Of a stretch of DNA of 64,000 bases, positions 23,833-33,394 are shown one piece after another. The number at the start of each line of letters is the position of its first letter. The stretch's first letter is position 1. Origin of the DNA: CAZDVQ01 sp964508975 (GTDB taxonomy: Bacteria; Bacteroidota; Bacteroidia; Chitinophagales; Saprospiraceae); NCBI GenBank assembly GCA_964508975.1, contig CAZDVQ010000001.1, forward strand, positions 253,438 through 317,437, read 5' to 3'. Both the position numbers and the translations under genes were made by a program. The notes beneath the pieces were generated by a model that saw nothing but the letters and a program-made list of their open reading frames with translations, did not search any database and was not told where the DNA came from.

Positions 23833-25873
23833 CTATCCTCTGCGGCCACTTGAGCCTTTAGGGCCAGATGGGGCCGATGGTGAGCTTCCACCGCCTTTAG
23901 GGGCAGATGGAGCTGATGGAGCCGAACGCTGTGGCTCTACACGTGGTGCAGCAGGCGCTGAACGCTGTGGCTCAGAACGCTGTGGTGCTGGTGCACTGTA
24001 GCTTGGCGTTGAACGCTGTGGCTGTGGTGCCGGCGCACTGTAGCTTGGCGTTGAACGTTGTGGCTGTGGTGCCGGTGCACTGTAGCTTGGTGCGTTACCA
24101 CGTGATGGTTGTTGCGGCGCTGGCGCATTGTAGCTTGGAGCAGGGGCACTGTAGCTTGGTGCATTACCACGTGATGGTTGTTGTGGTGCCGGTGCACTGT
24201 AGCTTGGTGCATTACCACGTGATGGTTGCTGTGGTGCTGGCGCATTGTAGCTTGGAGCAGGTGCGCTGTAGCTTGGTACATTACCACGAGATGGTTGCTG
24301 TGGTGCTGGCGCTGGCGTATTGTAGTTACCACGTGAAGGCTGCTGTGGTGCTGGCGCTGGTGTGTTGTAGTTTGGCGCAGGTGCTGGTGTATAAGTACCG
24401 CGTGAAGGCTGCTGTGGAGCAGGCGCATTGTAGCTTGGTGCGTTACCACGTGATGGCTGCTGTGGTGCAGGTGTGCTATAGTTAGGTGCAGGTGCGTTAC
24501 CACGTGATGGCTGCTGTGGTGCAGGTGTGCTGTAGTTAGGTGCAGGTGCGTTACCGCGTGATGGCTGTTGTGGCGTTGCAGGCGCTGGCGTGTAAGTACC
24601 GCGTGATGGCTGTTGTGGTGTTGCAGGCGCTGGCGTGTAAGTACCGCGTGATGGCTGTTGTGGTGTTGCAGGCGNNNNNNNNNNNNNNNNNNNNNNNNNN
24701 NNNNNNNNNNNNNNNNNNNNNNNNNNNNNNNNNNNNNNNNNNNNNNNNNNNNNNNNNNNNNNNNNNNNNNNNNNCTGGCGTGTAAGTACCGCGTGATGGC
24801 TGTTGTGGCGTAGTAGTAGCAGGTGTTGTACGGTCAGGCTGGGTTGGTTTTACACCACCGTTTACCGGACTTTCGTTTACATTACCACGGCCAGGCTGTG
24901 CAGGACTTTCATTAGCGATGTTTGGCTTGGTGTAACCATCGGTACCTTTAGTAGGTTTGGTTGTTGCAGGAGCAACATTTACACCACGACCATTATCATT
25001 GCGACCATCAATACCAGTAGTTGGTTTGTTGTAGTCAAGGCCATCAGGACGGTTGGCTTCAATTGGGCGACGACCGTCGTCACCGTATGTACCATTTACA
25101 TCGCCGGTGTTGTTGCCTACCGTGCGGCCGCGTGGGCCATAGTAGTAATCTTGTCCACCAGGTGCTGTCACATTATTATAGTAGTTATTGTTGTTGGCCC
25201 AAGCGGCACCATCCCAAAAACCATTGTTGTAGCCTTGATTATAAGCATTCCAGGTATTGTAGGGGTTGTTCCAGCGCCAAGGGTTGTTCCAGCCGTTATT
25301 CCAGCCGCCCCAGCCACCCCAGCCGCCGCCCCAGGTGTTCCATGTTGGGCTCCAGAAGCAGCTATTAAAGCCCCAGCCCATGTTATAGGAGTACCAAGGA
25401 TCATTAAAACCACCCCAAGGAGAATAGTTCCAACCCCAATTGTTCACGCCCCAGGTATTAGCCCAGTTCCAACTCCAGTTGTTCCAGTAGAGGTTATTCC
25501 AACTGTTCCAGTAATTACCAGAGTGTACATAGATATTTAAGCCAGGCATCATCGGGTTGTAGTAAAACATGTCGATGTAGTATGGGCTGAAGTATGCGAA
25601 GCCACGAGCCGGGCGGTGAAAACGACGTATGCGTGAAGCATAGTAATAGTCGTAATCATCGTAAGATGCGTCGTAGGTGTAATCCGCGTTCGTGTTCGTC
25701 GTGTAGTTGTCGTACGTTTGCGGTTGCGTGTTGTAGTTGCCGTTGTTGGTATTATAATAATTACCACCATCGGTTGAAGGATCGTAGTACACATCGTCGT
25801 ATTGGGCCGACGCTGAGAACGGGACGATCAGCGAGAGGGCTAAGATGCCCAGAGCAAAAATTGACTTTTTCAT
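23833..25873 (-). CDS. Low-complexity secreted protein with PQQPSRG repeats, interrupted by an assembly gap
   Basis: Starts MKKSIFALGILALSLIVPFSASAQYDD (signal peptide at 25873). A Tyr/Asn-rich part follows, then RRFHRPARGFAYFSP and a Trp/Asn/Gly/Tyr-rich stretch (about residues 90-215), then a charged Gly/Asn/Pro linker, then a long tail of PAPQQPSRG-type repeats ending in Ser/Pro/Gly and GSSGRRG. The 100-N gap lies in the repeats and breaks the frame: direct read-through gives a false frame, but both sides are open in the true frame and the stop is TAG at 23833. Composition suggests an extracellular or envelope-associated matrix protein. No enzyme motif is present. The neighbouring 30-bp hairpin ends the transcript. 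Confidence 0.8.
23900..24830 (-). repeat. Tandem coding repeats of 45-54 bp
   Basis: The 3' part of the low-complexity gene consists of repeated units. Beside the gap the unit is 45 bp (15 residues, ATPQQPSRGTYTPAP), with two nearly identical copies on one side and part of a copy on the other. Further on are 54-bp units (NAPAPNYSTPAPQQPSRG) and mixed SYSAPAPSYNAPAP units. Such arrays collapse in short-read assembly and vary in number between strains. Confidence 0.9.
24675..24774. other. Assembly gap (100 N)
   Basis: Exactly 100 undetermined bases, the usual placeholder for a gap of unknown size. It falls in the 45-bp tandem repeat, so the true length probably differs and the number of repeat units is unknown. 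Confidence 0.98.
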
Positions 25874-26020
25874 AGCCTGAATGTTTAAATTACCTGTGTA
25901 ATAATGTTCCATGTATCCAAAGGGGTGTTTTCTCTAAAATTGAATTGTGCTTTAGTGCAGTCAGAACACTTGCTTTTTGCTACTTTCGCGGCAGGAACCG
26001 GTGTTGCTGATGTTTTTTGT

Positions 26021-26134
26021 TTTTGGGGCGTGCCCCTCGGCCTAAGGGCCTCGGGTCGGGTGCTTTCGCGCGCGCTGTTCGCTTGGCCCTTCGGGCGCCG
26101 GCGGCGAGCGCCGGCCGCTACAGCCCCCTCACGC
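26021..26134 (+). repeat. GC-rich modular intergenic element
   Basis: Left end TTTTGGGGCGTGCCCCTCGG, then CGCTGTTCGCTTGGCCC and a GCCGGCGGCGAGCGCCGGC hairpin, with the right end CCCTCACGCGA. It is one of two copies in opposite orientation between the low-complexity gene and proS. Confidence 0.75.
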
Positions 26135-26142
26135 GATTAACT

Positions 26143-26150
26143 ATACAAAA
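26143..26150 (-). promoter_or_regulatory. Possible minus-strand -7 box (TACTTTTG)
   Basis: CAAAAGTA on the plus strand is a perfect TAnnTTTG on the minus strand, between two GC-rich elements. It would drive transcription through the first element toward the low-complexity gene 270 bp away. No -33 box is clear. Confidence 0.3.
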
Positions 26151-26189
26151 GTAGCACCAGTTTTCGTGAAGGAAGGCCCCGCCGACAAA

Positions 26190-26215
26190 CTTTAACGTTT
26201 TCAAATACGTTAAAG
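26190..26215. other. Hairpin CTTTAACGT/ACGTTAAAG
   Basis: A perfect 9-bp inverted repeat with an 8-nt loop, in the A+T-rich spacer between two oppositely oriented GC-rich elements. Possible operator or structural spacer. Confidence 0.45.
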
Positions 26216-26257
26216 TGGCTTTTTGGCCGTAATTTGGGCCTCGACAGTTCGAAAAAC

Positions 26258-26361
26258 TGCGCGAGGGATGCAAAGGGCCGCGCGAAGCGCGGGTGCGCAG
26301 CACGGAGCAACGCGAACCCCGGAGCAGCCCGACCCCAGCTTGCTGGGGACGCGCCCAAAAA
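26258..26361 (-). repeat. GC-rich modular intergenic element
   Basis: On the minus strand: CTTTTTGGGCGCGTCCCC, GGGGTTCGCGTTGCTCCGTG, hairpin GGTGCGCAGCACC-like and CGCGCTTCGCGCG hairpin, right end CCCTCGCGCAG. It lies 110 bp before proS. Confidence 0.8.
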
Positions 26362-26471
26362 GAAAGCAAAGAAATTAAAATCGCTTTTGCTTTCCCGGCA
26401 AAGTATATCTCGAAGAACTTTTATCTGTAATCAGACTTTTACACAAAATCAAATAGCATACCAATTACATC

Positions 26472-27938
26472 ATGGCAAAAGAAATAACGCCTAGAAGTGA
26501 AGATTATAGCCAATGGTACATTGACATTGTACGCAAGGCTGGCCTGGCCGACTACTCGGCGGTGAAGGGCTGCATGGTTATTAAACCCTACGGCTTTGCC
26601 ATCTGGGAGAAAATGCGCGACCAGCTGGATTTCATGTTCAAGGAAACTGGGCACGTGAATGCCTATTTCCCCTTGTTCATACCCAAGAGCTTCTTGAGCA
26701 AAGAAGCCGACCACGTGGAAGGTTTTGCCAAGGAATGTGCCGTGGTTACGCATTACCGTTTGAAAAACGACCCTAACGGTGCTGGCCTAATCGTTGACCC
26801 AGAAGCCAAGCTCGATGAAGAACTCATTGTGCGCCCAACTTCTGAGACCATCATTTGGAACACCTACAAAGAGTGGATTCAATCGTACCGCGACCTGCCT
26901 TTGCTCATTAATCAATGGGCCAACGTGGTGCGCTGGGAAATGCGTACCCGTTTGTTCTTGCGCACCACGGAATTCCTGTGGCAAGAAGGGCACACCGCGC
27001 ACGCAACCCGCCAAGAAGCTATAGAAGAAGCAGAACGCATGTTGGAAGTGTATACAGAATTTGCCCAAAACTGGATGGCGATGCCGGTGGTGCGTGGTGT
27101 AAAAACCCCTACCGAGCGTTTTGCAGGTGCCGATGAAACCTACACCATCGAGGCATTGATGCAAGATGGCAAAGCATTGCAGTCGGGCACATCGCACTTC
27201 TTGGGTCAAAATTTTGCCAAGGCATTTGACGTGACTTTCTTGAACGAGCACAACCAGAGCGAATATGTTTGGGCTACCTCATGGGGTGTTTCAACCCGCT
27301 TGATTGGTGCCTTGATCATGACCCACTCCGACGATGAAGGCTTGGTACTCCCACCGAAATTGGCGCCAGTACAAGTAGTTATCGTTCCTGTACCCGCCCC
27401 AAGCGAAGCATTGGATACCGTTATTAAAGGTATTATGGCCGAGTTGAAAGGTATGGGTATTACCGTGCAATACGACAACGACCCTAAAAAACGCCCAGGC
27501 TTTAAATTTGCCGAGCACGAGATGCGTGGTGTACCCGTGCGCTTGGTGATTGGCCAACGCGACCTTGAAGCCGGTATGGTTGAAGTAGCACGCCGCGACA
27601 CGAAAGAGAAATTCCAACGCCCCTTGGAGAACATCTCGGCGCAAATTAAAGTGTTGTTGGACGAAATCCAAGCTAACTTGTTTAGCCGTATGGACCAATT
27701 CCGCCTGGACAATACACATGTGGTAAACAGCTGGGACGAATTTGTAGACGTGGTGGACAACAAGGGCGGCTTTGCTTATGCCCACTGGGATGGCACTGCT
27801 GAAACCGAGGAAAAAATCAAGGAATTGACCAAGGCAACCACACGTTGTATACCGCTAGATTCGGAAGAAGAAGCCGGAAGCTGCGTGTTGACGGGTAAAC
27901 CGAGCAAGCGGAGGGTACTATTTGCCAAAGCTTATTAA
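26472..27938 (+). CDS. proS: Prolyl-tRNA synthetase (archaeal/eukaryote-like type)
   Basis: A 488-residue class II synthetase that charges tRNA-Pro. N-terminal catalytic core: VKGCMVIKPYGFAIWE, the ATP and proline site RPTSETIIW, and motif 2 FLRTTEFLWQEGHTAH. Motif 3 lies in SWGVSTRLIGALIMTHSDD. The anticodon domain follows (VVIVPVPAPSEA, then PGFKFAEHEMRGVPVRLVIG). The C-terminal domain ends in FAKAY with a terminal Tyr, as in the shorter type that lacks an editing insertion. It is a single gene between GC-rich repeats and the adhesin. Confidence 0.97.
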   Translation: MAKEITPRSEDYSQWYIDIVRKAGLADYSAVKGCMVIKPYGFAIWEKMRDQLDFMFKETGHVNAYFPLFIPKSFLSKEADHVEGFAKECAVVTHYRLKNDPNGAGLIVDPEAKLDEELIVRPTSETIIWNTYKEWIQSYRDLPLLINQWANVVRWEMRTRLFLRTTEFLWQEGHTAHATRQEAIEEAERMLEVYTEFAQNWMAMPVVRGVKTPTERFAGADETYTIEALMQDGKALQSGTSHFLGQNFAKAFDVTFLNEHNQSEYVWATSWGVSTRLIGALIMTHSDDEGLVLPPKLAPVQVVIVPVPAPSEALDTVIKGIMAELKGMGITVQYDNDPKKRPGFKFAEHEMRGVPVRLVIGQRDLEAGMVEVARRDTKEKFQRPLENISAQIKVLLDEIQANLFSRMDQFRLDNTHVVNSWDEFVDVVDNKGGFAYAHWDGTAETEEKIKELTKATTRCIPLDSEEEAGSCVLTGKPSKRRVLFAKAY

Positions 27939-28001
27939 ATCTTCATGAAATCACTGGCCTAGCACTACAGGAGTAGTACATATTCAGCCAAATGCAATAT
28001 C

Positions 28002-28072
28002 TTAGAGCCGCGATAGCACATCCAAACTGTGTTGTCGTGGCTCTAAACACGAAATAAGTACTCGGGTACTTA
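28002..28072 (+). ncRNA. Structured leader between proS and the adhesin gene
   Basis: A 19-bp stem (28002-28020 with 28028-28046, loop TCCAAAC) pairs fully as plus-strand RNA, with three G-U pairs and no mismatches; on the other strand these become A-C mismatches. A second perfect stem TAAGTAC/GTACTTA (28055-28072, TCGG loop) follows. There is no U-tract, so a simple terminator is doubtful. It may be a leader or processing signal for the adhesin mRNA, or a termination signal of proS. Confidence 0.45.
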
Positions 28073-28106
28073 CACAAATCTACACTTAAACAAAAACCAA
28101 ACATTT

Positions 28107-31100
28107 ATGACAAAGCGCTATTCAAGCAAATTGCGATGGATTAGCCCGGCGTTGCTGGTATTGGGCTTGTTGTTCACGAGTATACAGCTCGGGGCACAGC
28201 AATTCGCCAACCTCGATGTACGGATCACTCAAGTTTCGCACAATTTTCAATGTTGTACCGATGCGACGGGTATTTCTTGTGGCTTTTTACCTAACCGACC
28301 AGAACCAAGGTGGCGTGTAAGGGTTAGGCCCAATACTGGCACCTTCGGCGGTATCACGACCGTTAACCCAGGTAGCCCGAGCTGCGGCACCATTGGCCGT
28401 AACGACTTGGTACAAAGCTACAGCAACCTTTGCGACCCTGTAATTTTGATAGAGGTTGAATCATGGGAAGACGATGCCTGTGGTAGCGATAATACTTTCA
28501 ATACAGGTTGTGTAAACGATGATGAAAACCAAGTAACCACTACTTTCACCATAAACTATCAAAACGACCCGGCCAACACGAATAACAGCTACTCGTTTAG
28601 CCAGACCAATAGTTATGGTATTGTGATCCAGGTAAACTGGTCGGTAGCGGGGGTAGTACCAACGCCTACAACCAATGCCACTGCTATTTCTATCTGTCCG
28701 GGCAACACAGCTAACTTCAACGTGACTTCGGGATTATCTAATCCTGCCAATCAATTTGAATGGTATACCAATGCTGCCTTGACAAACTCGACGGGTGTAA
28801 CAGGAACAGGGTTCACCACGCCAAGCTTAAGCAGTACTACATCTTACTGGGTTGCTGAAGTTTCACCGTCAGGTTGTAAAGGCCCTGCACGCCAGGTTAC
28901 TGTAAACATGCATCCTTTACCTACTCCAACCATAACTGGTAACTTAAGCATTTGTTCGGGGCAATCCACGACATTGACGGCTAATGGTGGCGTGTCATAT
29001 GTATGGAACTCGGGAGCCAATACACCTACGCTAAGCGTAAACCCAACTATTAGTACCAGTTACAGCGTAACGGCAACCAGTGCCAACGGCTGTACGGCAA
29101 GTACTAGTATATTAGTTACCGTAAATCCTACGCCATCGGCACCTGCGGGACTTGGTACTACGATTTGTGCAGGTCAGACAGCTACCATCAATGCTAGTAG
29201 CACTTCAGGCCTTGGTGGTACCTTGCAATGGTACGACCAATTTACAGGAGGCACTTTGCTAGGCTCGGGTACAAGTTTTACCACCGTGGCCTTAAATAGC
29301 AATACTACATTCTTTGTTCAAGAGCTTACGGCAGCAGGTTGTCCGAGTCCCCGTACTGCGGTGTTGGTAACCGTGAACCCTGCTCCTGCGCCACCTACTG
29401 CAAACGGCGTAAGCATTTGTGCAGGTCAAACAGCTACCTTGACGGCTATCGGCTCTGGAGGATCAATTGATTGGTACGCTGCTGCTACAGGTGGTGCACC
29501 TTTACAATCTGGTGCTACTTATACCACCAATCCATTGAGTGTAAGCACAACTTTTTACGCCCAGCAAACACAAGCAGGCTGCCCTAGTACACGCCAACCT
29601 GTGCTGGTTACGGTAAATGCAATCCCTGCAATACCAACAGTAGCTGACCAAACGATTTGCCAGGGGCAGTCGGCAACCATGACTGCAGGTAATAGTGGTG
29701 GTACTATCCGTTGGTACTCCAGCGCAGGATTAAGTCCAGCGAGCTTGGTATTTACCGGAGCCACCTTCACCACACCACCGCTTTCAGTGAATACTTCATA
29801 CTGGGTTAACGAAACCAGCGTACAAGGTTGTACCAGTGCTGCTGACCAAGTAAACATTGTGGTTAACCCATCGCCAGCAGCTCCAACGGCAAGTGGAACC
29901 ACCATTTGTGCCGGAACAACTGCAACGCTTACCGCAACAGGCGCTGGCACCGTTAATTGGTACGATGCACCCAATGGTTCTGTTTTAGGTTCAGGTACTA
30001 GCTTTACCACAGCCATTTTAAACCAGAATACCATTTTTTACGCTGCTGTTGTTGATGCAAACAATTGTACCAGTGCTTATACACCAGTTCAAGTGACGGT
30101 GAATCAGTTGCCTTTAGCGCCACAAGCAAGTGCAGCTACAGTATGTCAAGGACAAAATACAATTATCCAGGCCAACGGCACAGGTACTTTTACCTTTTAC
30201 AACAGTGCTTTGACTATTTTGGGCAGCAATGCTACTGGTGTATTCGACGCCGGTATTTTAAGCCCTGGCCAATATACTTTCTACGTAAGTATCAACAATG
30301 GCATTTGCGAATCGAACCGGACTACCTTAACGGCAACGGTAACGGCTAACCCAGCAGCGCCAACGGCCAGTGGTGTTACCATTTGTACCGGAGCTACTGC
30401 AACTTTAAGTGCAACTGGCAGCAACACCCTTCAATGGTTCTCGGATGCAACATTGACCAACCTGTTGGCCAGTGGTTCAACGTACACTACGCCGGTATTA
30501 ACCAACAATACAACCTATTATGTTGCTAGCAATACCAACGGTTGTCAGGGCTTGGCAACAGCAGTGAGCGTTACGGTAAATGCCGCCGCCGCCGCCCCAA
30601 CGGCTAGTGGAACCAGCATTTGTGCTGGCCAAACAGCTACATTGACCGCTACAGGTTTAGGAACACTAGAGTGGTACGACGCTATTGTAGGCGGTAACTT
30701 ACTGGCTACTGGTGCTAGCTTTACCACACCAAACCTCAACAATGCTACAACTTATTATGTACAAGACGTGATAAGCGGCTGTACCAGTAACCGCGTAGCT
30801 GTAACTGTAAACATCAACCCAATACCTAATGCGCCTATTTCATCTGGGCAAGTAGTGTGTGCGGGACAAACGGCTACCTTGATCGCACAAGGTTCAGGTA
30901 CCTTAGACTGGTTTGATGCCCCTACCGCTGGCAACTTATTGTTCAGCGGTGCAAGCTTTACCACACCAGCTTTAAATGCTAATACGACCTATTATGTACA
31001 GGCTACCGTAAATGGATGTTCCAGTAACCGCACAGCCGTAACGGTTGGCGTTAATCCAGTTCCTGCGGCACCAACCACAACCGATGTGACGATTTGCTAC

Positions 31101-33212
31101 GGTACACAAACCACCTTGTTGGCTAACGGCACTGGCTTGGTAAACTGGTATGCCGATGCAGCCTTATCTGTACAACTTGGTGTAGGTGCTGTATTTACGA
31201 CACCCGTACTTACAAGTTCGACTACCTACTATGCCACGCAATCAGACAATGGTTGTGAAGGCGCAGCTACAGCAGTAATGGTTACCGTTGAACCACAAAG
31301 CACCATTTCGGTAAGTGGTACCAGCCCAATCTGTGCTGGCAGTACTTCAACTTTAGTGGTAAATGCGACAGGTAATACTGGTTACACCTATGCTTGGTCA
31401 AATGGTGCCGGCACCAACGACACTGCCATTGTAAGCCCAGCAATAACTACTACATATTTTGTTGAAGTGATTACGCCTGCTGGCTGTAAACTCAATGGTT
31501 CATTCACCGTGAACGTTGACCCTAGCCCAAGTGTACAAGTTATTGGCAATGCGGCTATATGTGCAGGAGCATCAACAACCTTGACAGCTATTGGTGGCGG
31601 CGCAACTGGATTAAACTACGCTTGGAGTAACGGTATCAATACCGCTATTCAAACCGTAAGCCCAGCAACGACAACAAGCTACACCGTAACCGTAAGTACA
31701 GCTGCAGGTTGTACAGCCAGCGACGTATTGCAAGTTGTGGTTACACCACAAGTGAGTGTGAACATCACGGGTAACGCCAGCGCTTGTAGCGGCCAAACCA
31801 CAAGCCTTACGGCCAACGCAACGGGAGGTACAACTTTCACTTACAGTTGGAACCAATCCGCAGGCAACACGGCGAGCGTTAACGTATCACCAACTAGTTC
31901 AACGACGTACTCAGTAACGGTGACCAACGAAGGTGGCTGTACCGCTACAGATGTGTTCAGCTTGGATATTACTACGCTTTCAGGCGTGACGATTTCTGGC
32001 GATAATAACCTATGCGAGGGCGAATTGACAACCCTATTTGCGCAAGGCAATGGTGCTATCAGCTGGTACGATGCAGCTGCCGGTGGTACATTATTGGGCA
32101 CTGGTGCTAGCTTTGAAACCAATAGTTTGAGCAGCAGTACCACTTTCTATGCAGAACAAACCCTGAACGGTTGTACTTCGGTACGTACTGCATACTTGGT
32201 AACGGTTATTGCAGCACCTAGCTTGAGTTCTAACCCATCGAGCAACAGCCCGCTTTGCGAAGGCGACAATTTATCAATTGATGCCCCAAGTTTGAGTGGT
32301 GTAAGTTATGCATGGGATGGTCCTAATGGCTTCACTGCAAATACGGAAGATATCAGCATCAACAGTGTAACCGAAAACGACCACCAAGGCTTCTTTAATC
32401 TAACCTTGACCGACAACATCACGGGCTGTTCATCAGAACCATATGTAGTACTGGTGATGGTAAATGCTTTGCCACCAAGCATTTACTTGCCGCCAAGTTT
32501 TAATGTATGTAAAAATGGCTCTGTGACCCTGACTGCTCCTACGGTATTCCAAGGCAGTTACGCATGGACCGGTCCAAACGGTTTTAGCTCTACCGACCAA
32601 AGTCCGTTGATTGACCCTGCCACAAGTACCACCGCAGGAACTTATACTTTGATTTTGAGTGTTGGCAACTGCTCGGCTGCTCCCGTGAGTACCGTATTAA
32701 ATGTAGATCCACTACCTGTTGTAATCGCAGGTGCTGATGTAAGCCTTGAAGAAGGTACTTCGGTAACCCTTGAGGCCTCAGGTGCACTGTACTACGAATG
32801 GAGCCCAGCAAACAACTTGAGTTCAAGCACCTCAGACCGTCCGGTTTACACCGCAACGCTGCAAGGTGTTTATACTTACACGGTTACAGGCTACAACCAG
32901 TATGGCTGTTCAAGTTCAGACGACGTGGTGATTACGGTATTGCCAGCCAGCAGTATTCAAGCACCTGACTTGATTACACCAAACGGTGACGGCATCAACG
33001 ATAACTGGGAAGTTTCATACCTGCAAAACTTTGGTGGATATGTACTTCAGATTTACGACCGCCAAGGGCAGGTGTTGTTTGAATCGAACAACTACACCAA
33101 CAACTGGAACGCGACCTACGAAGGCAAGCAGCTTCCAGAAGGCACCTATTGGTATATCATCCGCACGGATGCAGGCCGACAGTTCAAAGGAGCAATATCG
33201 GTGAAACGCTAG
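28107..33212 (+). CDS. Giant Ig-like repeat adhesin with T9SS type B sorting domain
   Basis: A 1701-residue exported protein. Signal peptide to about residue 31; a Cys-rich N-terminal domain follows to about 190. Then come about 18 Ig-like modules of 75-85 residues with the recurring frame ICAGQTATLTATG ... WYDA ... TTYYV ... GC ... VTVN, the type often found with CHU_C domains in Bacteroidota. The last about 85 residues are a gliding-motility-associated type B sorting domain (ITPNGDGINDNWEV ... YDRQGQVLFES ... GTYWYIIR). Surface export by T9SS is inferred. The PorP/SprF-OmpA gene follows, matching the usual pairing of type B cargo and SprF-like partner. The stop codon lies at the edge of a GC-rich repeat. 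Confidence 0.93.
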   Translation: MTKRYSSKLRWISPALLVLGLLFTSIQLGAQQFANLDVRITQVSHNFQCCTDATGISCGFLPNRPEPRWRVRVRPNTGTFGGITTVNPGSPSCGTIGRNDLVQSYSNLCDPVILIEVESWEDDACGSDNTFNTGCVNDDENQVTTTFTINYQNDPANTNNSYSFSQTNSYGIVIQVNWSVAGVVPTPTTNATAISICPGNTANFNVTSGLSNPANQFEWYTNAALTNSTGVTGTGFTTPSLSSTTSYWVAEVSPSGCKGPARQVTVNMHPLPTPTITGNLSICSGQSTTLTANGGVSYVWNSGANTPTLSVNPTISTSYSVTATSANGCTASTSILVTVNPTPSAPAGLGTTICAGQTATINASSTSGLGGTLQWYDQFTGGTLLGSGTSFTTVALNSNTTFFVQELTAAGCPSPRTAVLVTVNPAPAPPTANGVSICAGQTATLTAIGSGGSIDWYAAATGGAPLQSGATYTTNPLSVSTTFYAQQTQAGCPSTRQPVLVTVNAIPAIPTVADQTICQGQSATMTAGNSGGTIRWYSSAGLSPASLVFTGATFTTPPLSVNTSYWVNETSVQGCTSAADQVNIVVNPSPAAPTASGTTICAGTTATLTATGAGTVNWYDAPNGSVLGSGTSFTTAILNQNTIFYAAVVDANNCTSAYTPVQVTVNQLPLAPQASAATVCQGQNTIIQANGTGTFTFYNSALTILGSNATGVFDAGILSPGQYTFYVSINNGICESNRTTLTATVTANPAAPTASGVTICTGATATLSATGSNTLQWFSDATLTNLLASGSTYTTPVLTNNTTYYVASNTNGCQGLATAVSVTVNAAAAAPTASGTSICAGQTATLTATGLGTLEWYDAIVGGNLLATGASFTTPNLNNATTYYVQDVISGCTSNRVAVTVNINPIPNAPISSGQVVCAGQTATLIAQGSGTLDWFDAPTAGNLLFSGASFTTPALNANTTYYVQATVNGCSSNRTAVTVGVNPVPAAPTTTDVTICYGTQTTLLANGTGLVNWYADAALSVQLGVGAVFTTPVLTSSTTYYATQSDNGCEGAATAVMVTVEPQSTISVSGTSPICAGSTSTLVVNATGNTGYTYAWSNGAGTNDTAIVSPAITTTYFVEVITPAGCKLNGSFTVNVDPSPSVQVIGNAAICAGASTTLTAIGGGATGLNYAWSNGINTAIQTVSPATTTSYTVTVSTAAGCTASDVLQVVVTPQVSVNITGNASACSGQTTSLTANATGGTTFTYSWNQSAGNTASVNVSPTSSTTYSVTVTNEGGCTATDVFSLDITTLSGVTISGDNNLCEGELTTLFAQGNGAISWYDAAAGGTLLGTGASFETNSLSSSTTFYAEQTLNGCTSVRTAYLVTVIAAPSLSSNPSSNSPLCEGDNLSIDAPSLSGVSYAWDGPNGFTANTEDISINSVTENDHQGFFNLTLTDNITGCSSEPYVVLVMVNALPPSIYLPPSFNVCKNGSVTLTAPTVFQGSYAWTGPNGFSSTDQSPLIDPATSTTAGTYTLILSVGNCSAAPVSTVLNVDPLPVVIAGADVSLEEGTSVTLEASGALYYEWSPANNLSSSTSDRPVYTATLQGVYTYTVTGYNQYGCSSSDDVVITVLPASSIQAPDLITPNGDGINDNWEVSYLQNFGGYVLQIYDRQGQVLFESNNYTNNWNATYEGKQLPEGTYWYIIRTDAGRQFKGAISVKR

Positions 33213-33358
33213 CACGCCCTCGCGTGAGCGCTGCGCAGCGGTGGCCCGCAGGGCCAGACCGCAACGCGGGCCGAGCGAATAGCGAGCCGCGGAGCATAGC
33301 GACCCGAGCGTAGGTTGGGCGTAATTTATTACGCCCAACACGCGAGGGACACGCCCCG
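33209..33358 (-). repeat. GC-rich modular intergenic element
   Basis: On the minus strand: TTTTCGGGGCGTGTCCC, a GTTGGGCGTAATAAATTACGCCCAAC hairpin, GCTCGCTATTCGCTCGGCCC, GGTCTGGCCCTGCGGGCCAC and CGCTCACGCG. The extreme right end CGCTAG coincides with the last codon and stop of the adhesin gene (KR then TAG). Confidence 0.75.
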
Positions 33359-33394
33359 AAAACCTCAAAATCTTTAACGATTCAACTTTTCAAC

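Noticed and set aside
23907..24485. Long plus-strand frame opposite the low-complexity gene
   Set aside because: Valine/His-rich nonsense caused by repetitive codons of the real minus-strand gene; no ribosome site or family.
24551..24674. Histidine/threonine-rich continuation after the gap (CNTTTAITRYLHAS)
   Set aside because: Out-of-frame reading caused by the arbitrary 100-N gap; the true frame continues PQQPSRG repeats to TAG at 23833.
28680..32950. Repeats in the adhesin gene considered as a CRISPR array
   Set aside because: Periodicity of about 230-250 bp is coding; spacer-repeat structure is absent, and no cas genes occur.
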